Positions 35,498-44,894 of a stretch of 64,000 nucleotides of DNA are shown piece by piece. Source of the stretch: Methanotrichaceae archaeon (lineage in GTDB: Archaea > Halobacteriota > Methanosarcinia > Methanotrichales > Methanotrichaceae). Each line of letters opens with the position of its first letter. Within the stretch, counting starts at the first letter, position 1. The position numbers were made by a program, and so were the translations under genes. The stretch is taken from positions 62,001 to 126,000 of the forward strand of contig JABLXE010000009.1 of assembly GCA_013178225.1 (NCBI GenBank). Reading direction: 5' to 3'. Under the pieces are notes generated by a model. That model worked only from the letters and a program-made list of their open reading frames with translations, was not told the origin of the DNA and did no database searches.

Positions 35498-38400
35498 TCA
35501 ATCAATTTGGAAGCAGTCGTAGTGCGAAATGGAGCCTCCCGGCAGCTCAAAGTCCATCCAGTTTTCAGAGGCGCACGCGCAGGGTTCGTCTAGAGTCGCC
35601 AAACAGTGTCCCGAGTCGCTGCAGTACTCCAGATCCGCGGGTGGAGCAACGGGGCAGCAGCCCAGCCAGCTCTGTCCGAGGGCGGTGCAGTTCTCGGCCC
35701 TGACCCACTGATCTCCATAACCACCTGAAGCCGAGATGCACATGACTGCCGGATCGGGAGATCTCGATATGTCAAGGACCAGATCCAGGATCAGGGAGGT
35801 GCCGATGGACAGATGGGTCAGCGTCCATGAAGACGAGTTCGGGGACATCTCATAGGGCTTGTGGGAGGTGTTCAGGAATTCGGAGCCCGCCGGGAAGAGG
35901 GCTTTCACATGGACCGGCCCCAGGGCAGAGTTGCCGTCGTTCAGTATGGTGATCCTGTAGCCGGCAACGGTTTCATTGAGAAGCCGCCCCTCTAACGAAA
36001 GGTTAAGATGAGGACGGTCGAACCTGGAGACGCCTTTTAGAAGGATCTTTCTTTTCACATGATAGTCGCCTGCCAGCACCTGGTCGACCTCTGTTGACTG
36101 GTTTTCCTTTCCGCCCGAAGAGGCTCGAAAACTGCTTTTCCCGGAGAATTCCGAATCGGATTCCATCTCGTTCAGGCCGCCGAAGACGGTTTTCTTCCTG
36201 AGCCGTTCGACAGTGGAATAGGCTTCGCCGACATAGCTGTCCTTGCTCTGAGACCACATCTCTTCCCGCCAATCCATTCCTTTGCCCAGTTGCGGAAACG
36301 GAGGGCCAAGAGAGACCGGGCGGGAGGCCAGCTCCAGCTCCTTGGACATGTAGCTGGTCTCGGTCCTGATCTGCTCTGACGAGCTATATATTCCAGCTCC
36401 GGCCTCGCTGCTGCCCTGGGCAGTCCCGATCTTTCTATCGGCAGCGACCAGGCCCCAGCCTGAGGCCGACCTGCTCCAGTGCAGGCTCTGGCCCTGCTCC
36501 TGCACGCTCAAGGATACTAGGATCCGGCCAAGATAGCTCTCGCTGGCCGAAAAGCTCAGATTTGCCGGATTGAGGGCCTTGAAGGGAGATTTCTTTCGCA
36601 ACTGCAGCTGGGACTGCCCCTCCAAATCGGATATCAGATCGATCTCCGAGCCGTTTTGATCCAGGAATACACGGGAACCGGCCTTCAATCGCGAGGCGTA
36701 CCGGACGGCATCCCTCAAATAGATCCCTGTAACGCCGTTTTCGGCTCGCACAGACCTGGCCCAGGGGGAGGTGATCTCCATTGCTTCCATTCCCGGAACA
36801 GGAAAGCCTACCGGCTCGAAGGCTGCGCTCATGTTCTGGTCCCAGGCGATGGATTTATTGGCTGACAGAAAGCGCAAGTTCTCCTGAAAGGCACAGCTTC
36901 CGCTGCCGTGATCGCGGATGGATAGCCCGGTTCCGGCGTCCCCCACAATCAGGACCTTCTCAGAGTCGGAGAGCATAGGGCCTTCATCGCTGCTGACGTA
37001 GACCCGGTTGGTCAGCAGATAGGGCTCTTCAGCAGTGCGAAAGTCCTGAAAAACGTTGGCAAAGCCCGTTCCCGATACGCCCTGCCGGGAAGAGAAGGCC
37101 ACATCGGTTCTGGGAACGCGCACTACCAGCTCGATTCGGGCGCACTCTCCGGGCTCCAGTGACCCAATGTGCCAGATGCCGGGGGCGGTTTGGGAAGGCC
37201 AGGAGTAGACCTGCTCAACCCTCGAGTCCAGGATGTCCTCTACCGTCACATTGCTGGCCCGCTCTCCGCCTCCGTTGCAGACTGTGATCTGGTAGAAGAT
37301 CTCCTCGCCCCGTCGGACTGACTTCTGCGCCGCGGTTTTGTTGACCTGCAGCCGGGTGCGGTTCAGCACCTCGGTGAGGAGCACTCCTGCCACCTGAGGA
37401 TGTCCCTCGCACTCGATAGAGTAGCGGTTTTCGAGCAAGGTGCCGTTCCTCAGGTCATTTCTGACTTTAACCTGTATCTCGATCTCGTGCGGCCCGTCTG
37501 GGGAGAGCAGTGGGAGGAACCAGGTATGGTTCGCGAAAGGTGGTGGATTGGAGGCGACCATCTCCACACCGGGATCGAGCCGGTCGGTGATGGTGACGTT
37601 TCTGACCTTTACAGAACCCTGATTTTGAAATGACAGCTTATAGGTGAGAAACTCGCCCACGCTCACAGGATCGGGAGAAGCGGATTTGGAGATCGAAAGG
37701 CGAATGCTGTTGACGGCAGCGCTGGCCGTTCGAAAGTAGTCGTTAAGCCCGCCTGATCCGCCCCGTTCATGTGGATTCTGTCCTGAGGCGCTGGACCAGG
37801 AGAGGCGGGCCGTGTTCTCCAGCACCTGGCCTGGGCCTGCTTCGGCCATGGTGGCGTTGTATTTTATGATGATCTTCGAACTCTCTACCCATTCCCGGGA
37901 AACGGCATCGAGATGCCAGCACAGGTCGGGACCATCTTCGAAGTCTGCCGCTGGACCGCTGAGGACCCTAGCGGAGCCCGGACAGTACTGGAGGCCTGGC
38001 GGCAGCTGGTCGCGCAGATCGACGTCAAAGGCCGTAGAACTGCTCTGAGCGCCGTGGCAGAGGGCGATGGTGTAGGTGATGAGGCTTCCCTCGCCACCGG
38101 CCGATGAGGACACGCTCTTCTCCAGCATCAGGTCCGGCTCGGCTATTGCGATCTCTCCTGCCGAATCGCTGTCGATATGAGGACCTTCTTCATCCAGCCA
38201 GCTCATGCAGGCCGCTTTTCCATTTAGGATCGTTCCAGCCTGGTTCTCGATGATGTTTACGACGCGGGCCCGGTAGCTGATCTCAATTCTTTTGGCCGAT
38301 CCGAGATCGCCCAAAAACCACGACCTTCCGGCAGAGCCGTCCTCTGACGTGCTTGTAAGCTCCCTCTGCACAACAGCTCCAGAGATCACGAAGCTCGATT

Positions 38401-39730
38401 GGTCGTAGATCAGTCCGGAAGAGATGCTGTCGTTGATCCACAGATTTTTCGCCCCTTTGGGAAGATTGGCCACAATCCGGAAGCCTACAGAGTCTCCGAT
38501 GGCCAATGGTGCCGAAGAATCCGGAAGCTTCTGAATCGCAGTACGCTGGTCCAAATCGGACCTCAGCACCAGCTGCTGACAGGGGCCGCATCCCCAAACG
38601 ACCTGCATAGCAGTCGAATAGTCTACCGCATCAAGCGCACGGGCCCGAAGATGGACAACCTCCTTCCCACCGGGGGAAAGAGCAGAATAGCTCCAGTTCA
38701 AGCATCCGCCCGGCGAATCCAGGCTTTCGGGCTCCAGGCCGCGTCCCAGGGTTAAATTTGCTAAAACATCATGGGCAGTGCCGTTTCCCTGATTGTAGAT
38801 CTCAATCTCCCACGATACCCGGTCCCCAGAGGCGACTTCGAAACGATCGGGAACCAGAGACAGGCTGAGATTGGCCCGGCTCAGATCCAGCGAAGGCGAG
38901 CTGACAGATAGGGAACCGGCACTGGAGGAGATCTCTGCCGATAGAGCCTGTCCCGGCCTCGCCTCACAGCCAGCGGTCAGGTCAAACCATAGGACTATCG
39001 ACTCACCTGAATAGAGATCGAAGCAGGCACCTCCGTTATGAGACCCACTGGTCGAGGCTTGAAAAGTCCAATCAGACGGTTGGTCCAGGTCCTTGCCGTT
39101 GGGGTTTCGTGCCCAACATCTCTCGTCGTCTTCCTCGTCTTTTCCTTCCAGACTTCGGTCCACCTCCCTGTCGGAGGAGTCGTACAGGACTATGCCCACC
39201 TGACGGGAGTTAATCAGGGTTCCGTTGCTCCAGGGTAGGGTCAGAAAAGAGCCGGGAGAAATCACATTTTCAGAGGATATGGCAACTGATTTTCCATAGT
39301 AGCTGTCCACCAGCTTCCATCCTGCGAGATTGATCTCCTCTGTGCCCGGATTGAACAGCTCCACCCACTCGTTTCCTCCATCGGGCCCGTCGGGGTTCTG
39401 CTCGAACTCGTTGATGACCACGTATCGACAAGACGACAAGGCCTCGGTCAGATGCCACCGGAGCGAGCCGCTGCTAATTGTGGGTGCGCATTCTGTTTCC
39501 CGTCCCCTGAAGCGGATTCTTGAATTTCCGGCGTAATAGAATCCATCAGGAAGACGAACGCACACTGCCAAATTATCTGCAGGCGAGCCGTCATTGGCAA
39601 TGGTCAGGCTATAGGTTTCAGGATTGCAGATCTCGACCTGTTCCGGAATGAAAAGGCTTCCATCGATGGCCACTACGGAATGAAGCGATGATAAAAGGAC
39701 GACTGCTAGGAGAAGTCTCTTGAGCGTCAA
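35498..39730 (-). CDS. Giant secreted surface protein with lamin-tail and DUF11 repeats
   Basis: About 1410 residues from a TTG that gives a clean signal peptide (LKRLLLAVVLLSSLHSVVA); an upstream GTG at 39832 would place 34 unlikely residues before it. A lamin-tail (LTD) domain lies at about residues 105-215 (VVINEFEQNPDGPDGGNEWVELFNPG). Four or five DUF11-type Ig-like repeats follow, with phrases like VSVGEFLTYKLSFQNQGSVKVRNVTITDRLDPG. The C-terminal part is less repetitive and ends in a Cys-rich tail (CCPVAPPADLEYC...CACASENW). No membrane anchor is seen. Adhesion or envelope role inferred. Confidence 0.8.
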   Translation of the reverse strand: MTLKRLLLAVVLLSSLHSVVAIDGSLFIPEQVEICNPETYSLTIANDGSPADNLAVCVRLPDGFYYAGNSRIRFRGRETECAPTISSGSLRWHLTEALSSCRYVVINEFEQNPDGPDGGNEWVELFNPGTEEINLAGWKLVDSYYGKSVAISSENVISPGSFLTLPWSNGTLINSRQVGIVLYDSSDREVDRSLEGKDEEDDERCWARNPNGKDLDQPSDWTFQASTSGSHNGGACFDLYSGESIVLWFDLTAGCEARPGQALSAEISSSAGSLSVSSPSLDLSRANLSLSLVPDRFEVASGDRVSWEIEIYNQGNGTAHDVLANLTLGRGLEPESLDSPGGCLNWSYSALSPGGKEVVHLRARALDAVDYSTAMQVVWGCGPCQQLVLRSDLDQRTAIQKLPDSSAPLAIGDSVGFRIVANLPKGAKNLWINDSISSGLIYDQSSFVISGAVVQRELTSTSEDGSAGRSWFLGDLGSAKRIEISYRARVVNIIENQAGTILNGKAACMSWLDEEGPHIDSDSAGEIAIAEPDLMLEKSVSSSAGGEGSLITYTIALCHGAQSSSTAFDVDLRDQLPPGLQYCPGSARVLSGPAADFEDGPDLCWHLDAVSREWVESSKIIIKYNATMAEAGPGQVLENTARLSWSSASGQNPHERGGSGGLNDYFRTASAAVNSIRLSISKSASPDPVSVGEFLTYKLSFQNQGSVKVRNVTITDRLDPGVEMVASNPPPFANHTWFLPLLSPDGPHEIEIQVKVRNDLRNGTLLENRYSIECEGHPQVAGVLLTEVLNRTRLQVNKTAAQKSVRRGEEIFYQITVCNGGGERASNVTVEDILDSRVEQVYSWPSQTAPGIWHIGSLEPGECARIELVVRVPRTDVAFSSRQGVSGTGFANVFQDFRTAEEPYLLTNRVYVSSDEGPMLSDSEKVLIVGDAGTGLSIRDHGSGSCAFQENLRFLSANKSIAWDQNMSAAFEPVGFPVPGMEAMEITSPWARSVRAENGVTGIYLRDAVRYASRLKAGSRVFLDQNGSEIDLISDLEGQSQLQLRKKSPFKALNPANLSFSASESYLGRILVSLSVQEQGQSLHWSRSASGWGLVAADRKIGTAQGSSEAGAGIYSSSEQIRTETSYMSKELELASRPVSLGPPFPQLGKGMDWREEMWSQSKDSYVGEAYSTVERLRKKTVFGGLNEMESDSEFSGKSSFRASSGGKENQSTEVDQVLAGDYHVKRKILLKGVSRFDRPHLNLSLEGRLLNETVAGYRITILNDGNSALGPVHVKALFPAGSEFLNTSHKPYEMSPNSSSWTLTHLSIGTSLILDLVLDISRSPDPAVMCISASGGYGDQWVRAENCTALGQSWLGCCPVAPPADLEYCSDSGHCLATLDEPCACASENWMDFELPGGSISHYDCFQID

Positions 39731-40038
39731 GAGAAATACAGGAAGCAGTATTCTGCCCCCGAGACATAGTTTTAAATTTTTTGAATTAGTGGGGTGCCAT
39801 ATCAAACCAACGTCCGATCCCATATCCAGCACATTGCCTTTGACGGAAGCGATAGTATCAGATCTGATCTACATCACACCTAGGTATTTTTGGTACGGAT
39901 GTTAGATCAGTAATATCATGTATAAATATTTTTTCTGTTAGAAAATGGGGTGCAACAAATCTCACTGCGTATAAAATAGATAAATATTCACCAATTTTTA
40001 GAAAATAAAATGCGCAACGCCAGAGCCTGCAAACAATG

Positions 40039-40254
40039 CTACTGCTTTTTCCGGGGGTGCCTGTACTTCGGCCAGGACTCGTACTTCAGCCTTCGGTCCC
40101 TGTAGCTTCTGGCCACGCTCTCCGCTGCGGCACGATCGATCCTCTCGTCGCGCTCCCTCCGGTTTCGCGCCATCCTGGTCACCACCAGGTAGTTGGCCAG
40201 AAAGAAAGCCGGGAGCATGAGCAAACAGATGAGCAGGATCTGCCAGAGTTCCAT
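40039..40254 (-). CDS. Small membrane protein, unknown
   Basis: 71 residues: MELWQILLICLLMLPAFFLA is a single N-terminal membrane helix, followed by a very basic cytoplasmic tail (RMARNRRERDERIDRAAAE...KYRHPRKKQ). The ATG at 40254 is about 28 bases after a TATA box read on the minus strand, so the message is probably leaderless. Further upstream the frame is open but lies in the promoter. Confidence 0.65.
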   Translation of the reverse strand: MELWQILLICLLMLPAFFLANYLVVTRMARNRRERDERIDRAAAESVARSYRDRRLKYESWPKYRHPRKKQ

Positions 40255-40278
40255 GATGACCGTTTTTGGGTCCCTTAA

Positions 40279-40286
40279 ATATAAAA
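40279..40286 (-). promoter_or_regulatory. TATA box for the small membrane protein gene
   Basis: On the minus strand the sequence is TTTTATAT, inside the imperfect dyad CCCTT-AAATATA-AAGGG. Its centre is 28 bases from the ATG at 40254. It lies between the stop of the MutS-family gene and that ATG, so the small gene is transcribed on its own. Confidence 0.55.
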
Positions 40287-40289
40287 GGG

Positions 40290-42305
40290 TCACTTGAACC
40301 GGGCCAGCAGCCGGGAATAAAACTCGCGCTCAGGGCCTGTGGCCGTCCGGGCCAGCCGCTCCAGGATCAGCTCCGGAGTGCTCCGGGCCAGGTAGTTGTA
40401 GCGGGGATTTCTGCTCACCAGCAGCCGGTTCTGATCGTCGAGGCCCGAGGCCTCTATCCCGTCTACGCGAACCGGCGTCTCCGTGAACCTGAGCACGTCC
40501 TCGGCCAGGTGGCTCACGAAGACCGAGACGCAGTCCCGCCGGTTCAATTCGTCCAGCATGCAGGCGATGATCCGGGCCGAGGCTCCGGGCTCGGTGATGG
40601 ACTCCAGCTCATCGGCCAGGACCAGCTTTCGTTTCTCATTCTCGACAACCGCGAACTTGCGCATGGCGGTCTCGAAGGCCCCGGCAGACAGGGTGCCCCG
40701 GCCCTTGCTGAAATAGTAAAGTTCCTGAAAGAGTGATATCCGGCACTCTCTTGCCGGAACCGGAAGCCCCATGTGAGCAAGAATCGCGATCTGAGCCACC
40801 AGATCCAGGAGCGAGGTCTTTCCCCCCGAGTTCACGCCGCTGAGAACCGCCACTGCTTCTTCATGCTCAACGAAGCCTGCGGCACCCAGAGAATAGCTGA
40901 CCGGATCGGGATCTTTCAGAAACAGATTTCGCCCCTCACAAAAGCCCAGGGCCGGCTCTGAGACGATCTCCGGAAAAGACAATCCTTCAGCCAGGGAGAA
41001 GCTTCCCAGGCAGTAAATGAAATCGAACTCCATCAGGGCGGCCACCATGTCGCGGACAAGATCCTCCTTATCAGCCAGGAGTCTGGCCAGATCCCTCTTG
41101 CCCTTCAGACCGCGAGACTCTATCCTGCTTCTCAGGTCCTGCTCGGCAGCATGAACCGCCCGGCGATCAAGCTCCAGGGGATACTTCAGCTCGGATGAGA
41201 AGATCTCCTCGAGCCAGATGCTCTCAGCACCGGTCATCTCAAGCTCAGTTGCCACCCGTTCCTTCGCCTCCTTCCGCACCTCCTGAAACACGCCTCTCAG
41301 CCGTATTTCGAATACATCCCGCAGGTCGTCCCGGCGGCTCAAGGCCTCCAGGAGGTCGTCTCCTGCCAGAGTGACCGAGGACGCGGCAATTCTCTTCTTC
41401 AATTCGGCGTTGGACCAGGAGACGGCCTCGTTCAGGCTGCGGCCCAGAGATGACAGCATCAGAGATAGCCGCTCAGACTCCGGATCGCCAGGCTGGCTCA
41501 ACTTATGAACTGCACCTTCAAGCACCTCCGCCGCAGGACTGCGGGCGGCACAGCAGTTAATTCCAGCATCAGACAGAAGCCTGGAAGCGGCCAGAGCTGC
41601 ACAGATCACGTCCAAATTATCCTGGTAGTAGCTGAGCACAGATTCCGGAACCAGATACCAGTCTTCCATAGAGCTGGCCGGCTCTGCACCATCCGGACAC
41701 TCGCCATCGCCCACCAGGGTGACCAGGGAATAGCTGCCCATCAGGTCCATCAGCTCAGCCGGGCTTTCGGCCAGGTGCAGGTCTATCATCCGGTTCAGGC
41801 CCCTGGATTTGAGGTCGCTAAAGGCCCCGGCATCCGAGGTGGCAATTGCCCGACCGCGAACCCGCGCGGCCTCCCGCACCCGGAGCGGCCTGATCTTTCC
41901 CAGGTGGTTCTCGATCTCTGTTCCCCGCAGCTTTTCAGCGCAGGCCGCGGCGGCCTCGGACGTCCTCCGGTTCTCGGCCAGCAGGGCGGGAGATGGTGAT
42001 GGAAAGAGGGTGTTCACCTTCATCCTGGCATATTCGGTATGTGCATGGGAGGATATGCTGGAGAGGAGATTCTGGTAAATGCGAACCGCCTCATCGGTTG
42101 CCAAAAAGCTACCCGGCTCTGCCCCGTGCATCATCCCCCGAACCCACTGGGACACCACTATGGCCTGGCGTTCGCTGACGATCTGCAGCAGGTCGGCAAC
42201 GTTTCCCTGAGAAAGAGAGAGGAGCGCCTGATCCTCACTGCCGTAATGGTTCAGCAGGCGTTCCCTTATCCGGCTGCCAACACCGGGAATATCTGCAAGC
42301 TTCAA
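40290..42305 (-). CDS. Archaeal MutS-family ATPase (MutS5/MutS2-like)
   Basis: 671 residues. An N-terminal helix-hairpin-helix (LADIPGVGSRIRERLLNHYG) precedes a long helical middle. The C-terminal ABC-type ATPase has Walker A GVNSGGKTSLLDLV near 494, a signature-like STLSAGAFETAMRKF region near 537 and Walker B KLVLADELESITEPG near 560, as in MutS proteins. There is no mismatch-reading N-terminal domain, so it is not canonical MutS. Role in recombination or repair is inferred. The TTG start lies about 25 bases after an AT-rich TATA element. Confidence 0.85.
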   Translation of the reverse strand: MKLADIPGVGSRIRERLLNHYGSEDQALLSLSQGNVADLLQIVSERQAIVVSQWVRGMMHGAEPGSFLATDEAVRIYQNLLSSISSHAHTEYARMKVNTLFPSPSPALLAENRRTSEAAAACAEKLRGTEIENHLGKIRPLRVREAARVRGRAIATSDAGAFSDLKSRGLNRMIDLHLAESPAELMDLMGSYSLVTLVGDGECPDGAEPASSMEDWYLVPESVLSYYQDNLDVICAALAASRLLSDAGINCCAARSPAAEVLEGAVHKLSQPGDPESERLSLMLSSLGRSLNEAVSWSNAELKKRIAASSVTLAGDDLLEALSRRDDLRDVFEIRLRGVFQEVRKEAKERVATELEMTGAESIWLEEIFSSELKYPLELDRRAVHAAEQDLRSRIESRGLKGKRDLARLLADKEDLVRDMVAALMEFDFIYCLGSFSLAEGLSFPEIVSEPALGFCEGRNLFLKDPDPVSYSLGAAGFVEHEEAVAVLSGVNSGGKTSLLDLVAQIAILAHMGLPVPARECRISLFQELYYFSKGRGTLSAGAFETAMRKFAVVENEKRKLVLADELESITEPGASARIIACMLDELNRRDCVSVFVSHLAEDVLRFTETPVRVDGIEASGLDDQNRLLVSRNPRYNYLARSTPELILERLARTATGPEREFYSRLLARFK

Positions 42306-42386
42306 ACAAGGACATATAATCAGGAATATAATATAGCTGTTCCGGCGGCGAGAAGGTTCTTATCCTCTCACCGTAAACCGATATCT

Positions 42387-43265
42387 GTGCTCTTAAACGA
42401 CATATTAGGAATAGCCGAAGAGGACAGTGTCTTCCTGGCAGAGGAGAGCTGGCAGGACCTGACCACTCTTCCCGTCACCCAGGAACTCCTGGAGTCCGGC
42501 CTGGAGGCTGAGGAGGCAGCTGTGATCGGAGGAAAAGGAATAGCCTTCCACCTGAGAGAGCCTGCTGATTTTTGGCTGCTGTTAACCGACAGATACGCAG
42601 ACCAAAAAGTGCTGCAGGACCGCTGGCCCGTGACGAAGGACCCTGAAGTCAGAAACCTGGAGGCGTCTGAAGACGAGTTCACTGCGGCCCTGGCCGAATA
42701 CTATGCCACCTCCCTCCGCGAAGAGCTCTTCTGTGACGGGTGTCAGATTGACGGACCAATCCTTTATGTGGAGGACCGAATTGTGAGGCTCACCGGCTTC
42801 CTTAGAGATTTGATTCCACCTGGGCAAAAAATCCTGGAGATCGGCTGCGGCAACGGGATGGCGACGCAGGCTCTGCTCCGGCTGGGCCATAAACCCTGGT
42901 CCATGGACCACGATCGCTGTGACCTGTGTCAGGCCCTAAAGAGGGGGCTGATGGACCCCCAAAGGTCGCTGGTCTTAGACGCCAGAATCCTGCCCAGAAT
43001 ATTCCCTGAGCGGTCTTTCGACATGGTTTTAGGGTTTATGGTGGGCCTGATCGACTCCTCCAACTGGCCTATGTGGAGAGAGGTCCTGCAGGCGGCATCC
43101 ACCCTCAGCCGGGAAAGGCTGCTCTTCACGACCTACAGCCGGAAGGAGGCGGACCTGATCGCGAAGCATTTTGCAGACCGAGGATTTGAGGGAGAAGTAA
43201 TCGACAATCGTGACAGCAAGGGAATTTATGACCAGTGGGCCTATCTGGCCACTAGGACGGACTGA
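42387..43265 (+). CDS. Class I SAM-dependent methyltransferase, unknown substrate
   Basis: About 292 residues from GTG 42387. The open frame extends upstream into the oppositely oriented MutS-family gene and is not coding there. The C-terminal half has the SAM loop ILEIGCGNGMATQALL near 148 and a following acidic MDHDRCDL segment. FDMVLGFMVGLIDSSNW near 212 is the usual post-IV region. The N-terminal half is acidic and unassigned. A shared TATA-rich spacer lies between it and the MutS-family gene. Confidence 0.75.
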   Translation: MLLNDILGIAEEDSVFLAEESWQDLTTLPVTQELLESGLEAEEAAVIGGKGIAFHLREPADFWLLLTDRYADQKVLQDRWPVTKDPEVRNLEASEDEFTAALAEYYATSLREELFCDGCQIDGPILYVEDRIVRLTGFLRDLIPPGQKILEIGCGNGMATQALLRLGHKPWSMDHDRCDLCQALKRGLMDPQRSLVLDARILPRIFPERSFDMVLGFMVGLIDSSNWPMWREVLQAASTLSRERLLFTTYSRKEADLIAKHFADRGFEGEVIDNRDSKGIYDQWAYLATRTD

Positions 43266-43312
43266 CGAAAAGGTTATTACTACCCAGGTGAGGGGAGAAG
43301 AGCGGTGAGATC

Positions 43313-43435
43313 ATGGCGGACTTCAAGAAGAGGGACACAGAGCGAAAGGGCGGCAAGAAGCAAGAGAACCTGCACAAGAAGCTGATGGAAGAGAACCTGG
43401 AAGACCTCAGAGGCCGCGGCGAAGAGGAGAAATAA
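43313..43435 (+). CDS. 40-residue charged small protein
   Basis: Reads MADFKKRDTERKGGKKQENL and ends DLRGRGEEEK. Very rich in Lys, Glu and Arg, probably one helix. GTGAGAT lies just before the ATG. It ends 3 bases before the ThiS-like frame and is in the same frame with it, separated by TAA. No family known. It may be a real microprotein or a leader for the next gene. Confidence 0.5.
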   Translation: MADFKKRDTERKGGKKQENLHKKLMEENLEDLRGRGEEEK

Positions 43436-43438
43436 GAG

Positions 43439-43642
43439 CTGATCGCCAAGCTGATCCTGGGCCATGACGTCCGGCTGGTCCGGGCAGAAATGGGCCAGGG
43501 GTCTACCTATGAAGACTTTTTAGCTGCCCAGGATATCAATCCCGAAACGGTTGTGGTGCTGAGGGATGGAGACCCGGTTCCCCTTGACGATGAAATCGAG
43601 GACGGTGAGATCTCCATCATAAGGGTGGTATCGTCAGGGTGA
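43439..43642 (+). CDS. ThiS/MoaD/SAMP-like ubiquitin-fold protein with unusual start
   Basis: About 67 residues. The core STYEDFLAAQDINPETVVVLRDGDPVPLDDEIEDGEISIIRVVSSG has the beta-grasp pattern of ThiS/MoaD and archaeal SAMPs. The C-terminus ends SSG instead of the usual GG. The first strand (AKLILGHDVRLVRAEMG) requires a start near CTG 43439, with GAGGAG about 9 bases before it. The first ATG (43490) would delete that strand. It could carry sulfur for cofactor or tRNA thiolation, but the altered tail makes this uncertain. Confidence 0.6.
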   Translation: MIAKLILGHDVRLVRAEMGQGSTYEDFLAAQDINPETVVVLRDGDPVPLDDEIEDGEISIIRVVSSG

Positions 43643-44032
43643 GGAGGGTACGGTCAGGCCGCGGCTGAGCTCTTTGAGCTTCTCGATGCTCTCCATGGTC
43701 TTGGCAGACTCCCTCTTTTTCTCATCCTCAAAGTGTTTTATGATTTCCTGCAGAGAGATAGTCAGCCGGTAGACCTTCATAGGCCGTCCTTTTCCATCCT
43801 TCTTGATCTCCCGCTCCTCTACCCAGTTATTATTGCGGAGAGTGCGCATGGCGATGCTCACTTCAGGCTGTCTGAGGTTAGAGCCGATCTCTATCTCCCT
43901 GGAAGTCGCTTCCTCCACGTTGGCCAGATAGGTGATCATCGCGGCCACGTTCCTGGGAATGCCCAGCTCCCTTAAAACCTCTACGAACTCCCTATCGCCG
44001 TCATCTAAAACTTTTACGGAGAACTGTCTCAT
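43634..44032 (-). CDS. Archaeal winged-helix transcriptional regulator
   Basis: 132 residues. The central block GIPRNVAAMITYLANVEEATSREIEIGSNLRQPEVSIAMRTLRNNNWVEERE is a MarR/TrmB-like winged helix (RQPEVSIAMRTL is the recognition helix), followed by a charged coiled C-terminus for dimerisation. It overlaps the ThiS-like gene tail to tail by 9 bases. The DNA target and signal are unknown. Confidence 0.8.
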   Translation of the reverse strand: MRQFSVKVLDDGDREFVEVLRELGIPRNVAAMITYLANVEEATSREIEIGSNLRQPEVSIAMRTLRNNNWVEEREIKKDGKGRPMKVYRLTISLQEIIKHFEDEKKRESAKTMESIEKLKELSRGLTVPSSP

Positions 44033-44122
44033 AATAACCTCATTCTAATTTTGTATATAACAAATACGTTATGATATAAATAGTTTATTTCTTGATTTCT
44101 TATTTTTGTGGAAATCAGGAAA

Positions 44123-44797
44123 TTATGCCTTTCCGATATGCTTCATGTCTTTTCTATACATATCGTCTCTCATCTCAGCGCGCCCTATATTCACCAGCTC
44201 AGCCAGCGCATCGGATAACAGCTGAGGAGCTACATCCAGGCAGTAACAGCTTTTCATGGAGGATCGAATTCCTTCAACAGACACAAATTCATCGCTGAGT
44301 ACTCGCTCTGAGAATCCCACCAGGTCTTCGTGCGCCGCCCAGGGGTAAATTATCCAGCGCCATTCTGAGATCAAATCTGCAAAGTAGTCCGGAGTGAATT
44401 GTGATGAGAGCTTGTGCTGCAGGACTGCGGTTTGAACGTGCAGGGCCCCCATCTCTCTCACGTAGCCTGAGGCCACCTGAAGAGTCTCTCCGGTGTCGGT
44501 CACGTCGTCGATAATTAAAACCCTCCGGCCAGCCACATCCAGTGACAGCGGAAATCTGATCCGGGCAGAATCTCCTTTGGTCGCGGCTATGCCCCAGTGC
44601 TCTATTTTCATGGAGGTCAGGTCCCGGAAGAGCAGGTAATCGCATACCACTCTTGCCGGAACAAAACCGCCCCGGCCGATGGCCACAATCAGGTCAGGGC
44701 GATCTCCGTCCGACTTTATTTTCCTGGCCAGATCTCTGGACAGAACAGCGGCCTCACTCCAGCTGACCAGCTGGCAGGGAAAGCATTTATTTTTCAT
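44123..44797 (-). CDS. Phosphoribosyltransferase family protein
   Basis: About 224 residues from MKNKCFPCQLVSW. The PRPP-binding loop is RRVLIIDDVTDTGETLQVA near residue 91, and VAIGRGGFVPARVV near 38 fits the PRTase fold. It resembles archaeal HPRT/GPRT-like proteins; the base used cannot be read. The frame is open 36 codons upstream into the start region of trpS and is not coding there. Confidence 0.85.
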   Translation of the reverse strand: MKNKCFPCQLVSWSEAAVLSRDLARKIKSDGDRPDLIVAIGRGGFVPARVVCDYLLFRDLTSMKIEHWGIAATKGDSARIRFPLSLDVAGRRVLIIDDVTDTGETLQVASGYVREMGALHVQTAVLQHKLSSQFTPDYFADLISEWRWIIYPWAAHEDLVGFSERVLSDEFVSVEGIRSSMKSCYCLDVAPQLLSDALAELVNIGRAEMRDDMYRKDMKHIGKA

Positions 44798-44834
44798 AAT
44801 AATAAATATGATAAGTTTGGAATTAAAAGACTTC

Positions 44835-44894
44835 GCCGTGGGCCGCTTCGATGACAAGAAGATAGATATATCAGCGGCTTCATTGCCCACGGCC
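44835..44894. repeat. Inverted repeat GCCGTGGGC / GCCCACGGC around the trpS promoter
   Basis: GCCGTGGGC at 44835-44843 and GCCCACGGCC at 44885-44894 are complementary and enclose the trpS TATA box, with the second arm ending at the trpS ATG. The position suggests a regulatory site, or a chance feature of a short spacer. Confidence 0.4.
44865..44872 (+). promoter_or_regulatory. TATA box of trpS
   Basis: GATATATC, centre 27 bases before the ATG at 44895. It predicts a leaderless trpS message and decides that start over earlier in-frame ATGs (such as 44808). Confidence 0.55.

Noticed and set aside
37215-39000. Open frames on the plus strand inside the giant surface protein
   Set aside because: The minus-strand frame has domains and a signal peptide; the others have none.
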